64,000 nucleotides of DNA. Origin: Lentilactobacillus senioris DSM 24302 = JCM 17472. Lineage in GTDB: Bacteria; Bacillota; Bacilli; Lactobacillales; Lactobacillaceae. The DNA is taken from the NCBI RefSeq assembly GCF_001436555.1, contig NZ_AYZR01000004.1, positions 1 through 64,000 of the forward strand. Direction: 5' to 3'. Numbering within the stretch: position 1 is the stretch's first letter; every line of letters begins with the position of its first letter. Below the pieces are notes generated by a model, which saw only the letters and a list, made by a program, of their open reading frames with translations, searched no databases and was not told where the DNA came from. A program made the position numbers and the translations under genes. Positions 8,894 through 18,471 of the stretch are shown piece by piece.

Positions 8894-9691
8894 CTATTTT
8901 TGAGTAATATCAGCGGTAAAGTACTTCTTAGAAAGACGAGCCAAGGTGCCATCTGCTCGTAATTCTTTCAAAGCTTTATTAGCTTTAGTCCGTAATTTAG
9001 GTGAGTTTTTGTTAAACATTGCGGCAATTTCAGAAGCAGCAATTTTATCGGTAGAAATATTCATCGTTTTTAAGTTGTTTTTAGGATTATCCTTAGCCCA
9101 ACTTAAGAAGGCTTCCCGAGAATTGATAGTTCCTTGAGCTCGACCTTGAGAAATTAAAGCTACCGTATTTTGGAAAGTTTCAGATGGAATCACATTAGCC
9201 CCAAATTTCTTAGCTTGAATTGAGTTTTCAGTCCCAGTTCCTTCGGGGAAGGTCTTGCCTTTAATTTGGTCCACAGAAGTGATCTTACTGTTCTTAGGCA
9301 AAATCAAGGCTGACTTAGAGTAAATGTATGGAGTGGAGAAAATAAATTGTTTTTTCCGTTCCGGTGTAACGGTGATGTTGTTGAGCACTACGTCAAACTT
9401 TTTAGCACCCAAACCAGCAATCAAAGAATCCCATTTAGTGGGGATGAATTTAGCTTTAAGGCCCATCTTCTTGGCCATTTGTTGACCTAGTTCAACTTCA
9501 AATCCTTGTAACTTACCATTTTGGCGGTAAGCATAAGGAGCATAAGTCCCTTCCAAACCAACGGTTAACGTCTTAGGAGTTACTAGTTCTGAATCAGCAG
9601 ATTGTTTTTTACCACAGCCAGCTAATACCAGCACAATGGCAAGAGTTGCGGTAATCAGGGCAGTTAACTTCTTGAGATTTGACTTCTTCAT
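8894..9691 (-). CDS. Polar amino acid ABC transporter, substrate-binding lipoprotein
   Basis: 265 residues. It has a lipoprotein signal peptide ending LVLAGC with lipid-anchored Cys26, then a family 3 solute-binding fold (TVGLEGTYAPYAYRQNGKLQGFEVEL, a typical first lobe). It catches an amino acid outside the membrane and delivers it to the permease downstream. The cystine/polar amino-acid group is plausible but not decided by visible residues. GGAGG precedes the ATG. First gene of the 9691-7443 operon. Confidence 0.92.
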   Translation of the reverse strand: MKKSNLKKLTALITATLAIVLVLAGCGKKQSADSELVTPKTLTVGLEGTYAPYAYRQNGKLQGFEVELGQQMAKKMGLKAKFIPTKWDSLIAGLGAKKFDVVLNNITVTPERKKQFIFSTPYIYSKSALILPKNSKITSVDQIKGKTFPEGTGTENSIQAKKFGANVIPSETFQNTVALISQGRAQGTINSREAFLSWAKDNPKNNLKTMNISTDKIAASEIAAMFNKNSPKLRTKANKALKELRADGTLARLSKKYFTADITQK

Positions 9692-9740
9692 GATAATTCC
9701 TCCAATAAATTTAAAATGATATAACCCTCATTTAAGCAGA

Positions 9741-9774
9741 AAACGACGGGGTGCAGACACTGCCCCCGTCGTTT
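9741..9774 (-). terminator. Terminator between L,D-transpeptidase and ABC operon
   Basis: AAACGACGGGG (9741-9751) pairs with CCCCGTCGTTT (9764-9774). It lies downstream of the L,D-transpeptidase gene in its direction, so it separates that gene from the ABC operon. The following T run is short on the minus strand and longer on the plus strand. Confidence 0.7.
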
Positions 9775-9810
9775 TTAAATCCTAACTTCACTTAAGTAAT
9801 TGCTGTTCAA

Positions 9811-10401
9811 TTAACGAATAACCACTTTAGTACCCACTGGGACCGTTTGGTTAATCCACTTAGCATCCGGTACAGACAAACGCACACAACCGTGTGAGTT
9901 CGCACTCTTCCCTAACTGTTTGGCTTCTGACTTAATGTATTGGCCTTTAGAGTTAGTGGGTACCGTATGGAAAAGATAGATTCCGTGATCCTTAAAGGAA
10001 GTCCAATACTTAGCTCCTTCTTTAGACTCTTGGTTAAAGAAGAAATCACCGCGTTCACTTTGAATCTTGAAGTTTCCCTTAGGAGTTGAATCGTCTTTAC
10101 CGGTGGAAGCGTACATAGTGTAAAGTACTTTGTTTTTCGCACTCATTACGTACACCCGTTGTTTTTTAATTGAGACACGCAAATACCGCCCGTTTTGGTT
10201 AGTAATCGTCGGGTAAGCTTTGTTTTCAGATGACTTGCGCCAGTTAATAACTGGGGCTGCCTTTTTGGCTGGACTTTTTTTGGCAGAGCTACTGCTAGCC
10301 GTATTAGATTCGGTTTTCGAGTTAGCCTGTTTGCCGTTGGAACATCCGGCCATAATAAGCACTAAGGCCAAGGCCATACAGACACGAATAACTTTTTTCA
10401 T
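9811..10401 (-). CDS. L,D-transpeptidase (YkuD) lipoprotein
   Basis: 196 residues. The lipobox LIMAGC (Cys20) anchors it outside the membrane. A Ser/Lys/Ala-rich linker (to ~55) leads to a YkuD domain filling residues ~70-196. The catalytic motif SHGCVRLS is intact with nucleophile Cys172, and the upstream histidine is in YLFHTVP. Such enzymes make or edit 3-3 or lipoprotein-type crosslinks in peptidoglycan. Gram-positive lactobacilli often carry several; the specific acceptor is unknown. It is monocistronic, with AGGAGG before the start. Confidence 0.9.
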   Translation of the reverse strand: MKKVIRVCMALALVLIMAGCSNGKQANSKTESNTASSSSAKKSPAKKAAPVINWRKSSENKAYPTITNQNGRYLRVSIKKQRVYVMSAKNKVLYTMYASTGKDDSTPKGNFKIQSERGDFFFNQESKEGAKYWTSFKDHGIYLFHTVPTNSKGQYIKSEAKQLGKSANSHGCVRLSVPDAKWINQTVPVGTKVVIR

Positions 10402-10491
10402 AAGTCCTCCTAATAATTAAACCACTTATTTTAATAAAGTAACATCAATAGCTTACCTGTATTTGCTAAAAATTTCAAGTTCCACTCTAAT

Positions 10492-13400
10492 TTATTTAAT
10501 TTCCACCGTTTCTCCACTATCTAACAGGAACAGATACTTATGGGTGACCGGCCGGTCTAACACGTGGGCCAAAGCAATGCCATAAAGTTCTAACTGCCCT
10601 TTGTAACGATCTACAATTTGTTCAACGGAATCGGATCCAGCTACGTGATCGGTTTTGTAATCAAATAAAATCAGTTCATCATTAGCGATCGTATAACCGT
10701 CAATAATTCCGTGAATTAATACTGATTGTTCTGTATCATTTTCAAAACCGGTAAAAATTTGTTGCGCTGGGATTAATAATGAAAATGGCACTTCTCGTTT
10801 AGTTTGCTTTTCATTAGCGACCACCAATTTTCCTAGTTCACTCTGATAGAACTGATGAATATGGTTGGCATTAATTTGTTGGGCCACCGTATCATCCAAA
10901 ACATTATCGGCTACCAAGCGTTCGATAACTTCTTGGATCGTTTCATCGGTTGGCGGTGCGGTTAACGGCAATTGTTGGAGTATCAAGTGGGTTGCCGTCC
11001 CGATCTCAGTGGCTTTAGGAGCCTGTTGTTCTTGAAGAAATTGCGGTCGGTTCAACGGAGTAGTGAATGCCGCTTGTTTAGCTCCCACTTGATCAACATC
11101 TAATAATTGATAGCTCCCCAATTCAACGTTGTCCGGATCATCAAATAACCGTTTAACTTCAGAGACTGCTTGGTAAGCTGTCGTTTTCGTAGCTGTTTGA
11201 TAAGGGTAATTAAAATCAAGAATCGCATCGATTTGCGTTCGACTAGTTGCTTTTTCCGTTCCTTTTGGCTCGTCTATTGAATTGGGTTGCGGAGTCATTT
11301 TAGTCATCCACTCTTTAGCCCGTTGACTCCCCGTTAATTGGACGGGTTGAGCTTCAGCCAACTGCTGATCGGTAATTAAGTGAATTTGAATTTTGGTAGG
11401 ATCATCAACTAAAACGGAGCTGCCCAAACTATCCCCATAGGTGGCTACTACATCAGGTTGCCGCGAAACGGCTGGCCCAATCCAGTCTAGATAACTATTG
11501 GCATTTTCGCGCAATGCTTCTGGCAATAATAATTGATCGGCACTTGTTTTTGCTTGCCAGTCAGTTATTAATTCCGACACCGATTCAGGTGCTTTTTTCA
11601 AATTAGCTACCAGGTATAATTTTTGTTCCGCCCGGGTCAAAGCCACGTAGAGCTTCCGCATTTCTTCGGAAACAGCTGCTCTTTTTGAACGATTTTTAAT
11701 CACCTGTTTTTGTAGGGTATCGCTGACCTCTCTAGTTTGGGGATTAAAGTAAGAAATACCGACCCCTAAATGATCGTTTAAAACGTATCGTTGCCGTAAG
11801 TCTTGTTGGTTAAATTGTTTCCCCAAATCATTGACGAATACCACCGGAAATTCCAAGCCCTTACTACCGTGAATTGTGGTAACCGTCACGGCATCATCGC
11901 CGGTTTGAATGCTAGCTTGACCAAGGTCATCATCGCGCTGTTGCATCCGTTCAATAAACTGAACAAACGCAAACAATCCTTTAAAGCTAGTTTGTTCGTA
12001 CTGAGCTGCTCGTTGATATAACGCATGCAAATTAGACTGGCGTTGGTAACCAGCGGGCATCCCGCCTACGTAGTCCAAGAATCCGGTTTGATCATAAATT
12101 GCCCAGATTAAGGCCACTAAATCGTTTTGTTGGGCCAGATTCTTGAAAGTGGTCAACTGACTTAAGAAACGGTCCACCATTTCATAAACTCGGCGACCAA
12201 ACTCAGTCGCTTCACTTTCCTGAAACTGTTCATAAAAATCTAACACCGCTTGATAATAGTTGCCGGTTTTATGGTTAATTCGAATGTATGCCAGTTGGTT
12301 TTCATCTAACCCGACAATTGGTGATCGCAACACCGCTACTAATGGAATATCTTGGTACGGATTATCGATAATCGTTAACAACGCCATCATAATTTGAATT
12401 TCGGTAGTTTTAAAATAACTCCGAGCTTGCCCGATCATCGCCGGAATTTGGTACTTACTAAACACATCAGAAATAGTGAGATCATTATTATGGGTGGAAG
12501 ATAAAATTGCAATGTCTTGATACTTAATTGGTCGCATTTGTTGGCTCTTGCGATCAAAAATCTCTACCTGGTCGTCGACTAATTGGCGTATGCGCTGAGC
12601 AATAATTTCCGCTTGCCCGTTAGCCCCGTCTTCCGGTACAAAACTAGCGTTAACTTCTAATTCCGGTTTAGCCGTAGCATCAGCTGAATAAAGTAACATT
12701 TCTGCCGGCAATTGCACGTCTTGGGGATAATACGTAGCACCAAACTTCAGATGGGCAGCCCCTGTATAATCCACTTCTCCTACTTTGCGATCCATCACCT
12801 GTTGAAAGATCAAGTTGGTAAAGTGATCCACGTTGGCCATTGAACGGAAATTCTCAGCCAAGTTAATTAATTCATCTGGAGTATCAGCCTGTTGATAAGC
12901 GGTTTGCTTATCAATAAACATCGTTGGATCAGATAAGCGGAACCGATAGATTGACTGCTTGACGTCCCCCACCATGAACCGGTTGCCTCGCTGAGGATTA
13001 GCTAGCTGGCTCAAAATTGCTTCTTGTAACTGGTTATTATCTTGGTATTCATCTACCATGATTTCAACGTACTGGCTCTGTAATTTTGCCAGTACCTGTT
13101 GGCCCGGTTTAGTATCCAGCGTCAAAATATCATACGCCGCATGTTCCACGTCAATAAACTCCATGGCGTGCCGTTGGCGTTTTGCCAAATCGTAGGCCTC
13201 AGCAAACTTAACTACCACTTCACTTAACAATTGCACCCGCTGAGCAGCTGCTTTAATCAAGGCCACGGTGTGTTCTTCATCCAATTCGAAATAATCCGTC
13301 CGGAGACTATCCAAACTACTTTTAATTTCCTTTTTCAATTCCAAGTTTTGTTTGTGGACTGCTTTTTGTTCCGGTTCCGCATTTCGTAAAGTGCTAGATG

Positions 13401-14250
13401 GTAATTTAATCTGACTTAGAGTAGCTCTTAGTTGATTCCAATCGGAGGTAGCTACCCGAGCATTCAAATCGGTTAATAGTGTTTTTAACTTTTGGCCCAG
13501 TTCTTCGTCCTTAGGTAATTCCGCTTTTTGAGAATTACGAATGATTTGGTCAGCTACCAATAGTTCTTTTTCTAATGTGATTTTTAATTCTGGCAGAATA
13601 TCGTCTATGAACAACCGACTTTGAGTTAATTGTTCGGTATCTAATTCGTAAAACGACGCCGCTGCATTTAACCAACCAGTGGGATCTTCGTTGACGTTAG
13701 CGAAGCGATACATCTCCATCACCAAGTTGGTTAACCCATCATCACTGCGGTCATTAGAAAAATTATCGGTTAGTGCCGAAAATTCACCGGTTTCATCATT
13801 TGCATATAATTGTTCACGTACGTCATCCCAAATTTGTTCTTGCAACAAGCTCACTTCGGTACTGTCAGTCAATAAACGAAAATTAGGATCTAATCCCAAC
13901 AAATAATAATACCTGCCAACTAATTTTTGACAGTAGGCATCAATGGTGGTGATGTCTGCTACTGGCACTTTTTGAATTTGTCGTAGCAAATGGCGCTTTA
14001 GTTGGGGATCCTTGGCATCCTGATAGTCTTTTCGCAGCGCGCTTTGAAGCCGTTCCTTCATTTCCTTGGCTGCGGCATTAGTGAACGTCACCACTAATAG
14101 TTGGTCAATATTAATTCCATCTTCCACTACCATTTTGATAATCCGATCGACTAGAACCCGCGTTTTCCCGGAACCAGCTGATGCGGATACCAAAATGTTA
14201 CCAGCGGGATGATCATTAATGGCCTTTTGTTGGCCCTCAGTATATTCCAT
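10492..14250 (-). CDS. addA: ATP-dependent helicase/nuclease subunit A (AddA/RexA)
   Basis: 1252 residues, the normal family size. AddA is the 3'-5' translocating subunit of the AddAB double-strand-break resection enzyme that loads RecA. Walker A SASAGSGKT (Lys29), Walker B MVDEYQDNN and helicase motif TIHGSKGLEFPVVF are intact. The C-terminal RecB-type nuclease motif is in LILFDYKTDHV (Asp1197-Lys1199). It starts one base after the addB stop, so the two subunits are cotranscribed and probably coupled. Confidence 0.96.
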   Translation of the reverse strand: MEYTEGQQKAINDHPAGNILVSASAGSGKTRVLVDRIIKMVVEDGINIDQLLVVTFTNAAAKEMKERLQSALRKDYQDAKDPQLKRHLLRQIQKVPVADITTIDAYCQKLVGRYYYLLGLDPNFRLLTDSTEVSLLQEQIWDDVREQLYANDETGEFSALTDNFSNDRSDDGLTNLVMEMYRFANVNEDPTGWLNAAASFYELDTEQLTQSRLFIDDILPELKITLEKELLVADQIIRNSQKAELPKDEELGQKLKTLLTDLNARVATSDWNQLRATLSQIKLPSSTLRNAEPEQKAVHKQNLELKKEIKSSLDSLRTDYFELDEEHTVALIKAAAQRVQLLSEVVVKFAEAYDLAKRQRHAMEFIDVEHAAYDILTLDTKPGQQVLAKLQSQYVEIMVDEYQDNNQLQEAILSQLANPQRGNRFMVGDVKQSIYRFRLSDPTMFIDKQTAYQQADTPDELINLAENFRSMANVDHFTNLIFQQVMDRKVGEVDYTGAAHLKFGATYYPQDVQLPAEMLLYSADATAKPELEVNASFVPEDGANGQAEIIAQRIRQLVDDQVEIFDRKSQQMRPIKYQDIAILSSTHNNDLTISDVFSKYQIPAMIGQARSYFKTTEIQIMMALLTIIDNPYQDIPLVAVLRSPIVGLDENQLAYIRINHKTGNYYQAVLDFYEQFQESEATEFGRRVYEMVDRFLSQLTTFKNLAQQNDLVALIWAIYDQTGFLDYVGGMPAGYQRQSNLHALYQRAAQYEQTSFKGLFAFVQFIERMQQRDDDLGQASIQTGDDAVTVTTIHGSKGLEFPVVFVNDLGKQFNQQDLRQRYVLNDHLGVGISYFNPQTREVSDTLQKQVIKNRSKRAAVSEEMRKLYVALTRAEQKLYLVANLKKAPESVSELITDWQAKTSADQLLLPEALRENANSYLDWIGPAVSRQPDVVATYGDSLGSSVLVDDPTKIQIHLITDQQLAEAQPVQLTGSQRAKEWMTKMTPQPNSIDEPKGTEKATSRTQIDAILDFNYPYQTATKTTAYQAVSEVKRLFDDPDNVELGSYQLLDVDQVGAKQAAFTTPLNRPQFLQEQQAPKATEIGTATHLILQQLPLTAPPTDETIQEVIERLVADNVLDDTVAQQINANHIHQFYQSELGKLVVANEKQTKREVPFSLLIPAQQIFTGFENDTEQSVLIHGIIDGYTIANDELILFDYKTDHVAGSDSVEQIVDRYKGQLELYGIALAHVLDRPVTHKYLFLLDSGETVEIK

Positions 14251-14251
14251 C

Positions 14252-17200
14252 CTATTGTTGCCCCCTTAATGAATCTAGTACTTCTTTGACCGTTAACTTG
14301 GTTGGCATTCGGTAGTTATTTTGTGGTAGCAGTGGATCAAAGTTCATGATCGCTTTATACGGCGTAAACTGCATCGCCGTATCGTTAGGACCGTATTTCA
14401 CCGGTCTTAAACTATTATCTCCGGCAAAAATACGTTGAGCAGCCGATTTAATCAGATCCTCATTATGCAATAAAAAGGCATTGAGATCACTAGGATTAAT
14501 CAAAGTGTTCTTTTTAGCGATCGTTCCTTTCGCTAAACGATTCAATGGGTAAACCAGGGACTTTTGCCCCGGTTCAACTTCCTTGGTCATCTCATCCACC
14601 AGCGGTGCATCATCCACAATTAGTCCTTTATAGGTGTGGGCCTCTAGTAAGGCCTTTTCCAAATCATAATCTGCTTTACGCAACTTCTCAGTGGTAAACC
14701 GCGGATTATAAACATGCAAGTATAACGCCCCAGCCAGTAAGGCTTCTTCGTCATCGGTAATTAGATCTAAGTTTTTGCGTAAGACATCCAAATAAGTCAA
14801 TAGCTGCATAGAAGTCCCATCGTAAGCTTGAGCATAATCAAAAGTCTTGTCACCGGATTTATAATCCACTACTCCGTAATAACTTTGGTTATCCACCTTG
14901 ATACTATCAATTCGGTCAATACGTCCTCGCACGTGTACTTCGCGTTTTTCTGGCAACGTAAAATCTAACCCCTTCAAAGTATTAGGTCCAGCTTGGCCAA
15001 AAATCAACTCCGTTTGCTTAGGCCGCATCGGGGTCAATTGTCCTTGTCGTCGCATCGTTTGCACCATTTGGATCACGGTCTGCGTCAGTTGGTTAGTCAA
15101 ATATTGCATTCGTGCCGAACTAGTCAAGATGACGTACTGTAACTGACTAGGGTCGTGGATGATTTCATTAACCACCTGCTTAACCAGGTTAGCGATTTCG
15201 GTGTCGCTTAATTCAGTTAATTCTTGTTGATTAGCATTCGTGATTTTAACTACCCGGTCTAGCGCTTCATGGAAGAACTGGCCGGTACTTTGGGTCGATA
15301 AATCGAAAACTTCGCGTTCTTGTAATCGCAAACCATATCGCAAATAGTACTCATAAGGATTACGGTAGAACAACTCTAATTGTGAAATTGAAGTATCAAT
15401 GGCTTGCCCGTACAAACCAGTCACGATGTCCGGATTTAACTGGGCCGGCACATTTTGATAGTCAATACTACTTAGCAGCTTAGCGGTCAAGTCAGCAGTT
15501 TGGGGTTGATGCCGAAGTTTCTGGTACACCATCTGCCAAGCTGTCGGTAACGGTTTATCCTTGGCATAGGCAGCTTGAATCACTTGAATTAGATGGTGCA
15601 GCGTGGCTCTAGCTGTTCCTAGGTACGGCAAAATATCCTCACTAGCTGTTGGTATGGCGGGTGCGTGCTGAGTTTGGATTTTGAAGAATGACTGAATTCG
15701 ACTAACATATGGCGAAATTACAGCACTCCCCTCTTCATCATCCTGAGGACAGTAACTAAAGATTAGTTGCTGACTACTGCTAGTAAAAGCCAAATAATTT
15801 AAATAGGGTTCGCCTGCCATTTGCAGACCACTATCATCACCTAAATATTGACTATCAGTAAGTTGTTCTTGGAGTTGAACTAAATCATCGTCCCCAAATA
15901 GTTGGTCATTAGTAAGTTGAGCCGGCATATTATTGTCCGTAGAACCAATCATAAAAGTAATTTTACGGTTACTGGTCTGTACAATTCCGCTTTCAGAAAT
16001 TCGCACTTGATCTAACGTTGATGGAATAGCAGAATACTTGGCATTTTGAAAACCAGTTAATAGTAGTTGCCAAAAATCGTCAAATACAAATGGTTGCTCG
16101 CCTAAAATCATTACCTCTTCATCCAATAGGCTATTTAAGTTATTAACGACTTGCTCAATTTCATTGGCTTGAGTGATACTACCGTTGTCCACAGCAGTTT
16201 GCCGCCAACCTTCTAGTTGTGATAACACCCCGTTAGCTTCCAAGAAATTATACAAAATGGCAGCAGCATCCCGGTTAGTTCTAGCCTTAAATAATTTACG
16301 ATAAAATGGTGGCAAGATCGCTTGGATAAAATGGCGAATCTGATTAACTTGCTCGCTTAAAACTTGGTCTTTACTAGTTACCACGAGTTCATTATTATCA
16401 GTTTGGGCTGTTCCGTATGGCCAGTCTTCCTTTTGCAGCCAGGCATAGCCTTCGTACCCGTTTTTCAAGATTAAATTTTCAGTCAACGCCACAGAACGGC
16501 GAAACTGTTCTAACGGCATGGACTGACCATCAACTACCGGAATTAGTAATTCACTTTTTAGTAAACGCATCATATCAGGATACCGATAGCTGCGTCGATT
16601 CTTATCAGGTGTTTGTACCGCAAACAACGCAGAAATCAATTCCACTAACGGATGATCGGCCATGGTTTTTTGTTGATCTTCGAAGAAAGGAATCAAGTTT
16701 AAGTTCATCACAGGAGTCAAAAACTGCTGATACTGATCTAAATGGCGTGTCAAAATCAAGACATCACTATACCGATACTTACCACTAGCCACCGCCTGAC
16801 GAATTCGTGTGGCTACCTGCATTAATTCGGAATACCGGTTATCAGCTTGAAATACCTGAACTTCCTCACCCAATGATTGCGAAGCGGGTAATTCAGCATT
16901 TAAAGTATTCGAAGTAATCCAATATTGTTCTAACGCCATCAACGGTGGACAAATTCTGGGAGTTGTTGCGGTAATCGGCGCTAAATATGGAATTTGGTTA
17001 TCACTAGCAAAATGGTACAACTGCCAAAAAGTTTTAGCAGGTTGATAAAATAAACTAGTCGTGTCAGGCAACTCTACTGGGTAAGGATGATCTAAAATTA
17101 ATGACACCACTACTTTATGAGCACACTGAGTTAATGTCTGGACTAATTGTAATTCCACAGCTGTAAACCGCGAAAACCCATCAATATAAAAATCCGTCTC

Positions 17201-17788
17201 ACTAAGATCGATAGTTTGTAAATATTCAGTTAAGAGTCGTAAAATATTAGTTTCATCATAAAAGCGATCAGTAATTCGGGTTAGATACTCTTCATATACG
17301 ATAACGAAATCATGAAGTTTATCGCTAAGATCATTAGACAACTGTTGCCCTGCCAATAATTGTTGCAAGTCTACCGGTAAGACATTTCCGTTTTGCATTT
17401 CGGTAATCTGTTTAGCAATTTGTTCTGTAAACCCAACTTGATGTATTTCTTGGTCAAATAAATATAAATCAGCTTGCCGATCAATAATAATTTGATAGAT
17501 CGCCATATTAGTTCCGGTCGCACTAATCCGTTGCTTTTGGTAAACCGGATGATTGCGTAAAAAGTACCAAGCTAACCGAGAAAAAGACAGGACCTGAAGT
17601 TGGCTAGTAGCAACCGTTTCTTGTTGATTTTCCTGGAGGTGCTTTAATACTTGTACTTCACTTTCAAACTTAATATGGTTAGGAACTAGATAAAAGGCAG
17701 ATGTTTGAGTTGGTTGCTGTTTAATTTGGTTAACCACTTCTTGTTGATGATCCATACCAGCAGTCCCTAAAATAAATTGCAGTGCCAT
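14252..17788 (-). CDS. addB: ATP-dependent helicase/nuclease subunit B (AddB/RexB)
   Basis: 1178 residues. AddB is the second subunit of the AddAB resection complex. The N-terminal nucleotide-binding site is degenerate (LGTAGMDHQ instead of GxxGxGKT), as is common in RexB of lactic acid bacteria. The RecB-family nuclease motif is kept (GVVDYKSGD). The four cysteines that bind the iron-sulfur cluster in Bacillus AddB appear to be replaced: FYRNPYEYYL has Asn810, and AMQFTPYKAIMNFD has Met1139, Thr1142 and Met1148. AAGGGGG precedes the ATG. First gene of the addBA operon. Confidence 0.95.
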   Translation of the reverse strand: MALQFILGTAGMDHQQEVVNQIKQQPTQTSAFYLVPNHIKFESEVQVLKHLQENQQETVATSQLQVLSFSRLAWYFLRNHPVYQKQRISATGTNMAIYQIIIDRQADLYLFDQEIHQVGFTEQIAKQITEMQNGNVLPVDLQQLLAGQQLSNDLSDKLHDFVIVYEEYLTRITDRFYDETNILRLLTEYLQTIDLSETDFYIDGFSRFTAVELQLVQTLTQCAHKVVVSLILDHPYPVELPDTTSLFYQPAKTFWQLYHFASDNQIPYLAPITATTPRICPPLMALEQYWITSNTLNAELPASQSLGEEVQVFQADNRYSELMQVATRIRQAVASGKYRYSDVLILTRHLDQYQQFLTPVMNLNLIPFFEDQQKTMADHPLVELISALFAVQTPDKNRRSYRYPDMMRLLKSELLIPVVDGQSMPLEQFRRSVALTENLILKNGYEGYAWLQKEDWPYGTAQTDNNELVVTSKDQVLSEQVNQIRHFIQAILPPFYRKLFKARTNRDAAAILYNFLEANGVLSQLEGWRQTAVDNGSITQANEIEQVVNNLNSLLDEEVMILGEQPFVFDDFWQLLLTGFQNAKYSAIPSTLDQVRISESGIVQTSNRKITFMIGSTDNNMPAQLTNDQLFGDDDLVQLQEQLTDSQYLGDDSGLQMAGEPYLNYLAFTSSSQQLIFSYCPQDDEEGSAVISPYVSRIQSFFKIQTQHAPAIPTASEDILPYLGTARATLHHLIQVIQAAYAKDKPLPTAWQMVYQKLRHQPQTADLTAKLLSSIDYQNVPAQLNPDIVTGLYGQAIDTSISQLELFYRNPYEYYLRYGLRLQEREVFDLSTQSTGQFFHEALDRVVKITNANQQELTELSDTEIANLVKQVVNEIIHDPSQLQYVILTSSARMQYLTNQLTQTVIQMVQTMRRQGQLTPMRPKQTELIFGQAGPNTLKGLDFTLPEKREVHVRGRIDRIDSIKVDNQSYYGVVDYKSGDKTFDYAQAYDGTSMQLLTYLDVLRKNLDLITDDEEALLAGALYLHVYNPRFTTEKLRKADYDLEKALLEAHTYKGLIVDDAPLVDEMTKEVEPGQKSLVYPLNRLAKGTIAKKNTLINPSDLNAFLLHNEDLIKSAAQRIFAGDNSLRPVKYGPNDTAMQFTPYKAIMNFDPLLPQNNYRMPTKLTVKEVLDSLRGQQ

Positions 17789-17826
17789 ATAGTTAACCCC
17801 CTTCGATTAATTTTAAATGTTTGTGA

Positions 17827-17843
17827 AAAAAGGAGACCTTTTT
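17827..17843. terminator. Small hairpin ahead of addB
   Basis: AAAAAGG-AGA-CCTTTTT is a 7-bp stem with a 3-base loop, symmetric on both strands. It lies 39 bases before the addB start and could end or attenuate a minus-strand transcript entering from 18060. It is weak compared with the other terminators here. Confidence 0.4.
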
Positions 17844-18070
17844 AGTTGAATTTTACAGTTAAAATGACTATCATTAGTTATGACTTGGTGAATCATTTCG
17901 ATTGTTTCACCATAAGAAGCTGGTACTGATTGAAAATCAAAATTCTTCCTAAGAATCTTAGAACGTAATCGACAAGCAGCATATAATATTTCTTCAAACG
18001 ATATATTACAAATCCGCCAACTTCTTTCGTCAAACTACCACAGAGACTCACCTGGTCTCTTCGCAAACTT
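17844..18070 (-). other. Spacer between two hairpins, possible leader or gene remnant
   Basis: This stretch upstream of addB has no gene I can support. On the minus strand two frames stay open for ~65-70 codons. One of them, after a stop near 18035, reads without any ATG until its second half and runs through the 17827 hairpin. Neither has a ribosome binding site. A small stem AGAGAC/GTCTCT lies at 18042-18060. It may be an untranslated addB leader or a decayed gene. Confidence 0.3.
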
Positions 18071-18110
18071 AAGTGAAGGATAATGCCTTTCGGCACTATC
18101 CTTCACTTTT
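18071..18110 (-). terminator. Terminator after the 115-aa gene
   Basis: AAGTGAAGGATAATGCC pairs with GGCACTATCCTTCACTT. The single mismatch becomes a G-U pair only in the minus-strand RNA, which favours that direction and fits the end of the gene at 18124. The T run is stronger on the plus strand. Confidence 0.65.
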
Positions 18111-18123
18111 TTGTGTATTAGAA

Positions 18124-18471
18124 CTAATTTTCTAGTCGATTTTCGGCCAAGACTAATTCAGTGTACTTGTCTAAATCAACTAGAATTGATTGATTTTCAT
18201 CTTCTGGATGTTCGGCTAGGCTATCGGATGCATATGCCCAGTATGCTAAATTTGTGGTAATCGGAACGATGTCTCTAACAATTTGAAAATCAAACAGTTG
18301 ATAGTTTTGATCGGCCATAATGCGGTAGCTTTCGTAATCAGTGATAATGTGCATTTTTTCTTGAGTTTCTTTAGAGCGCAATAATACAATCACAAAATGT
18401 GATTCCAGATTACGTTGGGCTAAGCGTTCCTTAATACTTTGTAATTCAGCGGTTTTCAGGTTAATTGTCAT
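18124..18471 (-). CDS. Conserved-looking hypothetical protein (115 aa)
   Basis: I do not recognise this protein. It is a soluble, acidic 115-residue protein without signal peptide, membrane helix, Cys cluster or known motif. Its ATG overlaps the stop of the upstream gene (ATGA), which shows coupled translation with the NAD(P)-binding-like protein and suggests a shared role. A hairpin terminator follows. Confidence 0.7.
   Translation of the reverse strand: MTINLKTAELQSIKERLAQRNLESHFVIVLLRSKETQEKMHIITDYESYRIMADQNYQLFDFQIVRDIVPITTNLAYWAYASDSLAEHPEDENQSILVDLDKYTELVLAENRLEN

Noticed and set aside
17893-18096. A 67-codon minus-strand ORF
   Set aside because: No ribosome binding site, its start lies inside a terminator hairpin, and another frame is equally open.
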